Part shown: positions 48,801 to 60,800 of the stretch, in pieces
Position numbering within the stretch: position 1 is the stretch's first letter
Layout of the letters: the number at the start of each line of letters is the position of its first letter
Source of the DNA: Opisthocomus hoazin
Lineage: Eukaryota; Chordata; Aves; Opisthocomiformes; Opisthocomidae
Assembly: GCF_030867145.1 (NCBI RefSeq)
Contig: NC_134433.1
Coordinates: 12,847,216 to 12,911,215 of the forward strand
Direction: 5' to 3'
Length of the DNA: 64,000 bases
Program-made: the position numbers and the translations under genes
Notes under the pieces: generated by a model
Told to the model about the DNA's origin: nothing
Seen by the model: only the letters and a program-made list of their open reading frames with translations
The model's database searches: none

Positions 48801-51800
48801 TCTTCTTTAACCTGTGGCTCAGGGTTCTGACTCTCAGCTGTTGATACACTTTGGGCTGTTAAGGAGGGAGACGTGCTGGTTGCAGGTTTAATGGTAGATT
48901 CTTGTTCTGCTGTTGCCTCAGTGGTTACTTTCGAAGCAGCACTCTCAGATGGATTTTCTTCACTTGGTTTAGCAGGTTCTGCTGGAGTTGGAGATGGAGC
49001 ACTTTCTGTATCAGAACTATTTTCAGCACCTGGGGGGAAAAAAAAAACCCACAAGGTTTTGGCATAAAGGTTCAACACTAATGAAATCTAACTATGCTTC
49101 AATGAACTACTTCCTTAGAACAATCAAATATATGTCTGCTGTCCCAAAACACAAGACAACTGCCCTGAAGCATTGACTCTCACAGGGAGTGTAATCAAAA
49201 ATCAGCAGATACAGGTTAAGGAGGGAGACTGGAATTACAGAAATAAGACTACTTCGCTAGCTGTGATCTTAGAGAGCCACCCATGTAAACTCTTGTGCAT
49301 ATATGTCAGAGACTTGGTACTTCCATATATAATGCAGCTTTATTACAAGATTAGAGTTAACATTCACAGCGCCTAAGGCACAGTTTTAATGATTTAAATT
49401 CACACATTTTAGAGGCATCACTGGCGGGAGTGGCAAAACATTGATTTTACATGAAAATCAGTTACATTTTATAGACATGCTGACTTGCAATTCTTGCTGT
49501 AAGTTAACAGTTTTAGTTTACTTCCTTTGTGAATCACCACGATTTTCCTGAAAACATCATCTTTACTCTGTGAAAGGTGTAAACAGCATCAACAACTGGA
49601 TACCAATTAAAGAATAATATTGACTTTTGCAGTAAAGAACCTTCCTTCTCTTTTTATCCTAGTTCATGACCTCCATCATATTATAAATAGCTTTTAGATA
49701 AATAAAAACATTTATGAAAAACTATGGTAACATCTAGAACACAGATGTTATACTCCACTCTTCTTGTGATAGGAATCTTCATTCCTTAGAACTACATCAA
49801 TATTTAAAAATGTTTGTTAAACTAATAGATGCAAGAAGGATCCACCAATTTTAACCTACCCATCTGCAAAACAAGTGATTAATTTTGACTGATTATTGAA
49901 AAGGACAATTTGATGAATTACATACACGGACTGCAGCTTAAAAACAAAACAAAACAAAAAAAAAAAACAAACTTCCACATCCCAAGCACTTGTCCATATT
50001 CTCTGATTCATTGTTTATGAATTCTGAGCATATAATTGGCACAAAACATAGGTCCCTTTCTGTGCACATGCAAGTTTCCTTCCCAGAAAAGTTACCTTCA
50101 CTGTCTTCTGGATTCTCTTCTTCATTAGATGCTTCAATATCTTCATCCTCCTGAGCCGACACAGTCGAAGCTACACTCTCACACTGTGATACATCTCTCT
50201 CCTCACGGGGCCTTCGTGAAGACTGAGAAAGACACGGCATTTACATTGTACTGAAAATCTGCAAGTATTATTTCCTATTACATGCATTCTCATTTATGAA
50301 TCTAAGGTTGAAATGAAAGACAGAGAATCTCTGTTTAGCACAGATTCATTCACAACAACACCCTCTCAATTTCAGGCCAGCTTTCGCTGCTCCTGATCAA
50401 AAACAAGTTTGGGAACAAATCACTGTCTCAAGATATGTTTGGCGGACAACAGAACTACTGCAGCGAAGACCAACACCGATGCTCTTCAGTGAGAGAAGAC
50501 TAGGATAGCACTGCAGTTTAGGGGATTCCAGCACTCAGGATTCTACTTTAGATGCCCCAAAACTTTCAGTTCCTGGTCTTCTACCGATTCTCTTGCTCTG
50601 TTTTGTAAGGTTAGTGCTTATTGTGTTTCAAGGTAACTGTTCTATAGCAATGGCCTGAACTTCCATAGTTGCTGGTGTACTGATGAGGAACATGGCTTTC
50701 AGAGCACTACAGAATTCTTCACGCTTGAGCGTTCTATCTGACAGAAAATTTTCTTTTGCATTTTAAAGCAAGAAGTGATTAGTGTCGCAGGTCAGTGAGC
50801 ATCAGCCACCTTTTCTAGGAGATTTATGTCACAACACAAAAACAAGTAGAAAAGGAAACAAGTGGTGACTGCAAAACAGTCTTAGTGAAGCATGATGAAT
50901 GACTTCAGAAAGATGTCAAGTTTTCCCCTGTAAAATATTCAGTGCCCACTGCACTCACCTTCTGTTTGTGCTGTTGGAGGAGGCTGTCCAGATTGTGTCT
51001 CCTTTTATAGTTGAAGTAGAAGTTCTTACACTGAGCTTCACTTTTCGTCCCAACCATTTTGGCAATTGCTGCCCAGTTGCGTCCATGTTCCACTAGGCCT
51101 ATTCAAACAAATAAGAACCAATACTTACTAGTATCAATAATTCAGCTACCCAAATCCAAATAAATGGAACAGCAATGCCTATGGGAAGCTAAGATACAGA
51201 GGTATGGCTGTCCTTAAGAGAATTCTCACTATGGCAATGTGTTTGATAACTACTTATGGGGCGAAAAAAGCTCTATCAACCCAAATGTCTGCTTATGAAG
51301 CCTTCACACTTGACTCATTGCTGTGGCTAATATGTAACACCCCTGCTAAAATACTGATTTTATGCATAAAATTCACAGGTAACAGTATGTGCCAAATGAC
51401 TAGACAAGTTAAAAACTACATTAGCTTTTCTATGAAAAGAATGTCATACAAAAGGATTTTTTTCTAACTTATAAACACATTACTTCGAAAATTTACGTAT
51501 CACACACATACCTTCACATCTGTTTCACAGACTTCTGTGGACCAAGTACAACATCAAACAGTTCTAAGTAGCCCATATGAAAAAAACTCAACATGAGTCT
51601 CAAAAAAATGATTTTTATAAAAAAAGAAACACAACAGCAAATGTCAAATTATTCATTCAGCTTAGTGTTGCAAAAAAATCACAGCACTTCCATTCAGTAA
51701 ATTATTGTAATTTTCTAAATAGAAGTATTCAGAAGGAAGACAAAAGCTTTACAAGGCTTACCTTTCTTAGCAACTTCCATTTCTTCTTCTGTCCAGCGGG

Positions 51801-54800
51801 ATGTCTCCACAGGCTCTGCAGAAGCTGAAAGAGAAACAAAGACACTGATCAAAGAAAAGACCAGGATTCACTACTATGGCACCAATCATGCATCCCATAG
51901 TCAACTCATCTATTTATGTTACGGCTTGTTCAAGTCACTTGGGAAAACTGCTCTTGTCAGTGGAAAGTAGTCTGTCTCCATTAAACCAAGTTAGAGATAT
52001 AGTACAAACCACCACAATCTCATCAGAGCAAACAGTTCAAAACTATTCTGCCAACAAAACTATAATTATCTGTCAAGGAAGACTTGCAAGTAACTTAGAC
52101 CTATTTATCACTTCAATTTTATTTAAACTGCCAATAATTACCATCAACTACTAAAAGCAGCAATCCAACTTGCTATAAACTAGTTCCACCTTATTTCACT
52201 GCTGAAAAAGACTGTGAAAGGACTGAAACGGTTATTTATTGCTTAGTGGGTATCAAGAAATTTACTACTCTTGTATTCACTGAGTGTCCTACTGGACAAA
52301 TAGAAAAAAAATAAAAGAAACCAAAATGAAGAGTGAGCAAAAACAAGCAGGAAACTAAGTATGATTCAATACAAAATACTCCTCATTCACTTCTCTGGAT
52401 TTGATATAACTCTGTTTAAATTTCTGAATGACCTTAAGCTGCAACAGCCTCCATTTCCTTTTCATAAAATCTGCCATTATGCACAGCATGCAACACGGCC
52501 TCTTCAACAACTTCAGCAAACAATTTAACAAACAATTGAAGTAGGGCACTATAAAGTATCTGATCCATTGAAAAGCTATTTTGGATTTTCGAGAAAACCC
52601 TACAAAAACGGGTTAAAAAAAAAAAACCCAAAAGCAAAAACCACTGTTGTCTTAGTCTATCTGCTGACAAAAACCCACCATATCAACTGAGCAAGAATGT
52701 CTATCACAATCTCTGACCTTTACAGTTAAACAAGAGCTAATTTGTGCACTTAGTCTGCTCTTTAGGATATACAGAATATCTGAACAACAAAAGAGTTATT
52801 ACAAATTCTAGAATAGCAGCTGCCTGTAACTACCCAGTTGAACAGCAAACTTTGCCACAGCAGAGCACTGCAAGCAAAAAAACCTGCACCACCACCCTGG
52901 ATAATTATTTACTATTCTGTTTGCTAGTATTTCTGCACCACCACAAATTATGTCAGTCTTTTCAGAAACGCAGCCAGAGACAGCGCAGTCTTTTCTAAAT
53001 GTATGTGCCAGGAAAGTAGCATTTTATTTTAAAGAAGTCTCTTGCCATCTAATGCAGAAACAACAACAACAAAACCAACTCGCTAGGATCTATTTCAGAT
53101 TATGAAACTCCCTGAAGTACTCAAATATGAGGCCTACTTATTTAACAATAACCTCTGTGAGCTACAGCCTGTAAGTCAATCTGTATCAAAGACATTTGGA
53201 TCTCTGCAGATCCATCGTTAAAGAGTAGTTCTCCCAGAAAGGCTGACCTGCCCTTTTTTAACCCCTCACATGGTTCTAACAGAGTCAGCTGATTACACAC
53301 ATACTATTCATGAAGTTACACTCCTGAAGTTTAACAGTACCACACAGTCACAAAATTATAAGCAGGCCTAAGAATAAAGATGTAATACTAAATAGAGGGA
53401 AAAGAAATAGTGCACTGCATGCACAGAGAACAGCCTCGTGTGAGTGAAGAGCTCGATAGTCCCCAGGTGTCCTACAAACGCTACTCACAAGGTTCTGGGG
53501 GGGGTGGAAGAGGCGGTGGTGGTTCCTCAGTGGCTGCAGCTGCAGCAGCATTCGCTTGTGCGGCTTCATTTGTCATTGATCTGGTGATTCTGCCCTTACG
53601 ACGACCTTGACTATTGGCAGTTTTTCGGCCCCTAGGAGCGGCCTGCTCCCTTTCCTCCGTTTCCTCTGGTGCAACTTCAGTTTTGTCCTTTTCTTTGGTA
53701 TTCTCTCTGGGAGTAGTTAAAATACAATTCAGTCACATTCAGAAAGCCATTACGGGCAGTTATTCCCAAATATCAATTAAAAAAAAAAACAAAAACAAAA
53801 AACAAAAAAAACCCACCACCACCAAACAAACCACAAAACTCCACAGACCCAAATGACGCCTTTAGTGGAAGAAAATTCACTTACTGCCCACAGTTTAGAG
53901 TTGCTAGAGAATACCATAGACACACGATATTATCAACTTTAAAGAAAATACAAACACTGTGACAGAACATATGCAAAACCACTCCAAACCAACAAGATAT
54001 TAAAATTATTAGATATGCAAAAAAATAATCCCATGGCTTTTCCTACCAGACTGATTAGTTTAGCAAGACAGAGAAATCGGTATGTCCAAGAAAACTGTTT
54101 AATGCACAAAACCTAACCTAAATAGGAACAGTTTTCAGTCCAGATTTCACTGTCAGACTAATGCAAATCCTATTCTGATCTTTGCAAAAAAGAGCAGCAA
54201 ATTAATGCATTTTCAGTACGTATACTTACTTAGATTCCTCCTTCTCATCCTTTTCCTCCTCATCTTTCTTTTCCTCCTCTTTTTTCTCTGCTTTTTCTGA
54301 TTTTTCTTCTTCTACCTTTTCTTCTACCTTTTCTTCTTGAGAAGGACGAGCAATTTGTTGCTGAAATGAAACGGGATTTACATGTTATAACAACTTGATC
54401 ACACAAAGGTGCAGCAACTTGTACTCAGAGCATCAGAAACACCAATGCTGCCTTTTCTCCCAACAAATATTTTAAGTCACAGTCACTGCACACTGGTCAA
54501 TGTAACAGTAAAACACCTCTTCCAAAAACTGTAACACCCATCTGCACCCTGAAACCATAACGAACATGATGTTCCAGGTATTATCTCTCAGATTTCAGAC
54601 GTCCCCTTTGCACAGAATGCGCAGTTTCTACGTATCAGCTGTGTATCCTCAGTACCTCTCAATTTATTTTCTCTTACATTTCTTCAGGTCAGCCACCCCA
54701 TTCATTATGTTATTTTGTCTTATAAACTCCATGGAGGTACAGGCTTTTGCAAACTGAGCACGGAGATGATAATGTACATGTGTCAACACATATATGTGCA

Positions 54801-57800
54801 GTTGTGTGCCACACTAAAAATGAACAACTACGTTTTAAAAGTGCTTAGAGAGGTCTGACCGACATCTTGCATAGTAATGGTGTTGCTCCTCTCAAATTTT
54901 ATTTTTAACGTTGTCCATTTTAAATTAGTGAAACCTGATAGCTCACAACTTGGTAGGCGAAGATCTTGTAGCATGAACATGACCAACTCTAAGCCACCGT
55001 CTCAAAACTATCATTAGTAACTAGGAAATTGCTCAAAAAATTCAGTCAGGAGTTTTAGACTTACATTTCTAGTGAATTTACAGAAAGGAAACTATAGCCT
55101 AGAATTTTTTTTTAAACTATTGTCTTTATGGAGATGATACTTTTACAACCACTCAAGCACTGACAAATGACAAAGTAATTACTGCTACCCATTATTATCC
55201 TAAGGAAAACAGCAAAAATACTATTTACGCATTCCCTGCTAAGGGACTCTTGCTCCTTATCTTTCAAAGCAATCCAGATGAGTACTATGTGCAAGGGTAT
55301 ATCTCATTTTAGAAAGCACACAAATTTGATTTAAACTCTCCAGAAGATACAATCTGCTTCATACAGGAATTAAGGGAAGAAAATTCTGTTACTTAATGTG
55401 ATCACACAGCAGTACCAGCATGGTCCCTTACCACTGCTAAAGAAAAAAAAAAAAAGAAAGAAAAAAAAAAATCGAAAACAATGTAAGAAAAAACTATGGC
55501 ATTGTTTTTGCAATTCCTTGTCTCACACAGAAAAAAAAACCAGCCTTGGCATTCTCTGACTTTGCTGTTAGAAGTGGCCTAATATTAGACAAGCCAAGCC
55601 AAATATCCCGTGATGTTTTAATAAAAAGCATTAGAAAAATGACACTGCTGATTTCGGGGGGGGGGGGGGGGGGGGGGGTGGAGGGGAAGTATTATTAGGA
55701 AAGGTCTATCAAATGTGGCTACAGAACAGATTTCCTTAAGTTTAGTGTTATTATCCTCCCTAAATATATTTAGAAGTCTAAATATTGCTTTTCGCCATCC
55801 ACAGTGCTGTATCTGCACATGGCCAAAACACCTCGCTTTCCAACACTGCCAAATTTCTCTGTCCACAGCTCGCCTGCAAATTACTTCCTTTCCAGGTTAA
55901 AATACCAAGCAGTAGTTGGCTGCCACTAAATAACTCACGTAACCCGCTCCCCAAATTCCTAGAACCCTTACATGAAGCAAACAGCAAACGAATGAATTCT
56001 CCTGATGGGCCTCAAAAGCCGCAACCCACATCAAGCAACTAGAGCTGAACCCACACTGCCTGTTCCCACCGAACGGTATCTGTAACAAGGTGCTCTTCCG
56101 AGTGCCACAGAAAAATCCGAGCCTTCTGCACCAGGCACCACACAGCAAGAACAGGAAGAGAAAACCTGAGGCTGCAGGCAAGGTTATAGCAGGCAGATCT
56201 TCCTCCTCTCTGAAAACACCGAAGGTTATTTCAAACGCATGATTACAGTTTACATTCTGCCTTAAATATGTCTTCTTAAGAAACTACGGAACATAAGAGA
56301 GGGTGAGGAGCAAGCTACAGCCACGCAGAGGGAGCCATGCACAGGAGTTCACACAGAAGGCACTTGAACAGGTCAAGCGAACCACCTCCATCAATCAAGA
56401 CGCCCATTCAGAAGATCTGCAATACCCAGACGTTCTCCACTCAAATTTGGTGTGTGCAGAACCGACTTGCTCTTTACTGGCTGTTAAGACTCTGCAAGTC
56501 AACTTTAAAAATCAAAATACCTGTAATATTTATATAAAGCTATCTTTCAAATAAATACCCAAAGTACACTTAGCAATTCATGGAATGACAAGGACAGAGA
56601 TCTCCCAGACTGCTGTTTCGGGACTTCATTAACTCAGATTTTACAGTCCACTGAAAAATTCCTCAGAATTGGCTTTTCTTTTTCACAGAGGAACCAACCT
56701 TCCCGTAAGTGTAGCAGCAGGTGTCACTGTTTCACTAACAAAACCGAGGCTGTAAACAGTCACAAAAAAGACTTGTTTTTGACGTTTTAATAATATAAAC
56801 TGGATCAGAAAACCCAAACACTAACCACTATCATCCTGCTGCAAATTATTAGCATTTAAGATGCTAGCATTACTTCCTTCAAGCAAGATGTCAGATGTAA
56901 ATTATTTCCATCATGCTAGATAGATTGGCCTCAAAAGCAAGGAGTTAAAAATTGCATTTTCAGAAGAAAGTAAGTAGTAAAAATAATTAAAACCTGTATT
57001 TTGCATATATTCTATTTACAAAACAGTTGCTGAAAACCCTCTGTTCTCTTTGCCTGACTAACTTAACATCACACTTTGTAAATAACAGGATTCTCTATCT
57101 CAGTGAATTTATTTAACATGCACAATCAATAGGTCAAGTGCAGGTTAAACACAAACCTTAAAACAGTTGAAGCCTCGGTCAGCGACGTACCTGCACATTC
57201 ATCTGTTCAGTAAAACTTTTACTATCCAGGGAAGGGGACGGGCTTTAACTCGGGGTGCAATTCAAAAGGACAAAAACCACACCAGCACCGACATCACACA
57301 GCTCTTTCGCAAAGGCTGCCTGACCCAGCAACGTGTTTATTCCAGGAAATGGTGTCATTCTGCCACTTAAGCTGCCTACAGCAGAGTTGCCCATCTCACA
57401 TACAACGTTCTAATCTCACCGGGGTCACCCGAGGTAATCCCCAGCGAGCTGGGTGCGCTTGGCCGTCACAGACATACAGCAAATTTCTGTCTAGTCAGAT
57501 CACCGGACTGTGCCACCTGCTGCAAAGGCACACGGCTCGAGCCACAGACACGCGTTTGTGCTGACCAGGCAGCTAGACCGCAGAAACATCGTCCTTACGG
57601 ATTACTGCTTTGCTGCAAGATTTCAATGAAAAACCTCCTTTCGATGAGTTATTTCAGGAATTGTCTATAATCAATGCTAAAGCATCTTGCAGCCATGCTT
57701 TCTTCCAATACTATGTTAAAAACTCGCTCTTCATTTGAAAAGTCACATTTGGTTTAAGACGCACTTGTTCAGCTGCCTCTGTGAGCAGCAGGTAGCATTT

Positions 57801-60800
57801 TATAAAAAGGCATTCCTAGACCTATTTGAGGACAAAAACATATCAGAATTCAGTAAGCCTGACATTTCACAACTTGACATGCCTTAATCTAGCACTCAGC
57901 TTCTCTAAAGTAAAAGCCCCCGCACTGAAACCTGAGTCAAGTTGTACTCACTACATTCTCTGAAGGATTTCAACATCATTACCATGATTAATATCTTCTC
58001 CACTGCAATATTCCACTTGCCTGCCTTCTACTTTACAAAAATATATGAACTATTACGAGTTTAAGCTGAAGCACCTGTTATTGGCATAACCTCATCTTGG
58101 AACACATCATAAATCTTACATGACTTGTGTTTCCTAATCAGCAAGGAAGTTTCAGGTTGCTACTCAGAGATATGAAAAATATCAGCTTCAAACAAAGCTG
58201 GGGTGCGGGAGGGAGAAGGGGGATGTACTGCATTCTGCAACCTTAAGATAAAAATCCTGGCAAACAAGGCAGTTCAACACTCTCAACTTCTTTTTTACTA
58301 GCTGTTGTAGATGTTGCTAATTAATCATTAATAAAATTAAGAAATACAAATATGATTTTTGGCACCAGGTATTTCCTTACTACAGTGTTACGAATACAAC
58401 ACTTCCGAATTTAAACTTCCAGAAATAGTAAAATTTCCCATTTGGACTGTTGAGAGTATTTCTGTGAGTTTGCAAGTACACCTCAGCATTCGTCAGATCT
58501 ATGAAGTCTGACACTTATCTGCGTCCCCACCCTACAGCATACATTAAGCCTGTCTACCAGTTGCCCAAAGTTTAGTGATCTCCTGTAGTACTTTATGCGG
58601 ATCAACAACTAGCAACTAAAACCTACAACTTTGCTAAAATTCAAAGAGCAAGTAAGTGGAGATGAACAAACAAAGACAGCAACCTCAGTGCCCCAACTCA
58701 CGTATTTAGTTGTTCACATATAAATCAGTATTCAAGGCAGCAGTTAAAGGCAGGCAGAGGACCATGAGTTTCCTTTCACAGTGAGCTAAGTTCACAAATC
58801 TATGTGCTTGTGCACAGGGCTGTAACTGAAATCTTTCTGGTTTATATGCATTATCTAAGGAAAGCAAACAATTCATGGATTGAGAAATTCACCTAAATTT
58901 TAAATTCTACCAGTTCTAATATTCTGAAGTTTAACAATCTTAAAAGACATTTAAATATACAGTTATGATCTTCTGAAGATCTCAAAACTTACAGTTACAA
59001 TGCATTACAGCTTGAGCCAGTTCTGTCTCCTCACCTCTTAGAACAGCTGCAGCAGAACAGCACATGGTAAAGATATCGCTCAACATGTGTATACTTACTG
59101 TGATCACACCAATCTCATTTTATACCCAACTGAGCCACTTAAAACAGCAGCATTATCTGCATTTAGTGTCCACAGCGATTGTCAACATTTTGGACAACCT
59201 CGTTTATTTCCATCTTCTCTGTATTTGCCATATATCCCTACTTTAATTGGAATCTTTCACCATCACTAGTCACACAACAATGCACTTTTCCTATTAAAAA
59301 GCATTATTAGGCTTAGAAAATCTAACAGAAGTTCTGGCAAAATACAGGATATTTCCAGTATTTTCTCCCATCACAATTAGTCACAGTAGAAGCTCTAGCT
59401 AAATCCTGTGCATAATGAAAATGACCTTATCCCGAACAATCAATAATTTTTTGGGTACAGACAAGTCAGTCTTCTGTGACATGATCTCTTCTCTTTGAAC
59501 ACCAGACCATAATTTAAAAGGTTTAAGTACAACAGCACCATAAAAGCACAACATGATGACTGTTTCTAGTGAACAGGATCAACTTATCAGCTGAAGCTGT
59601 TTGCAGCAATTTTCTGTTATAAAAAACACAATTACTGCAACTCTCAGAAAACTTACATTTGAAAAGAGGAATCACATATCCTGAAGTGTAATATTTACTT
59701 AATTTGCTGTTTTGCAGTTCAGCACAGATTTGTGCAGTCACAATACCTCAAAGTCTGAACAATTTTCTCTGTAGTACCACTGCTGAGATACGACTAAGTC
59801 AACCCACAATGCTACAGATTTTAAGGTCTGTGGATTTCTAAAACCCTGAATTTGAGAGGACCCTCCCCTCCTGCCACTGTCAAACGGCAGTTCCAACAAA
59901 GCGCGAGGTACTTATTCAGCACATTGTATCTATCCTGGTTACCAGCTGTTAAATTCATTTTAAGGATACAAACTCAAAATACCTGCATGCTTGGTTGCTG
60001 CATCTAGTTCTCTGCTCATGTACTTTATTTCATATATGACCTTCTTACCTAACCTCGTCACTGACATAACTGCCATTCTATTTTCAGTACTTACTAAATA
60101 TCTGTTTCTTAATTTTTTTTTTTTTGTTTTCCAACATTCACATTAACCCTGGTAGCCTACCAAATGTATCTACATGCTTTTTTGTACATAATATGCTGTT
60201 CTTTTCCCCACCAAAGACTTCCAAAACTTCCAGAAGAATACTGCATGAATTAGCAGAACTTTTTATTTCCTTGCATTAAATTGATCTCTTTCTTCTTGCT
60301 ATTAAGTTCCAGTTTGACTTTGAGCCTGACCACCAAATAAAGTTCACTATTAATTTTGCTTTGTGACAAACATTGATATTATGACGTGATTATATATTTT
60401 CCACTGCAAGTCACATGCTAAACCTAATTTTTGTTGGCTCCAGCATAGGATTTAATGACAGATTCGACTTCAATGTCTACGACAGGGTCCTCAAATAAAA
60501 TCATCTGTCATATTGAAACAAGTCACAAACGTGCAAAGGAAGAAGATATTCCACAGAATTAAAAACAAACTAACCAATAGCACCCTTGAGGTCAGGATTC
60601 TTTATGTTTAAAATGGGCAACAATGTAGTAAAGTGTCCCCCCTCCCACATATAACATACCTGCTATATCAGACAGTAAGACAATTCTAAATACGAAACAA
60701 TAAAATAACAATATTCAAGCAACAACTAAATTTAAGGTACCTGGTTTCTTCCTCTGCGTTTACCATAATTCCTTCGCACAAGGGCTTTATAATTTTCATT

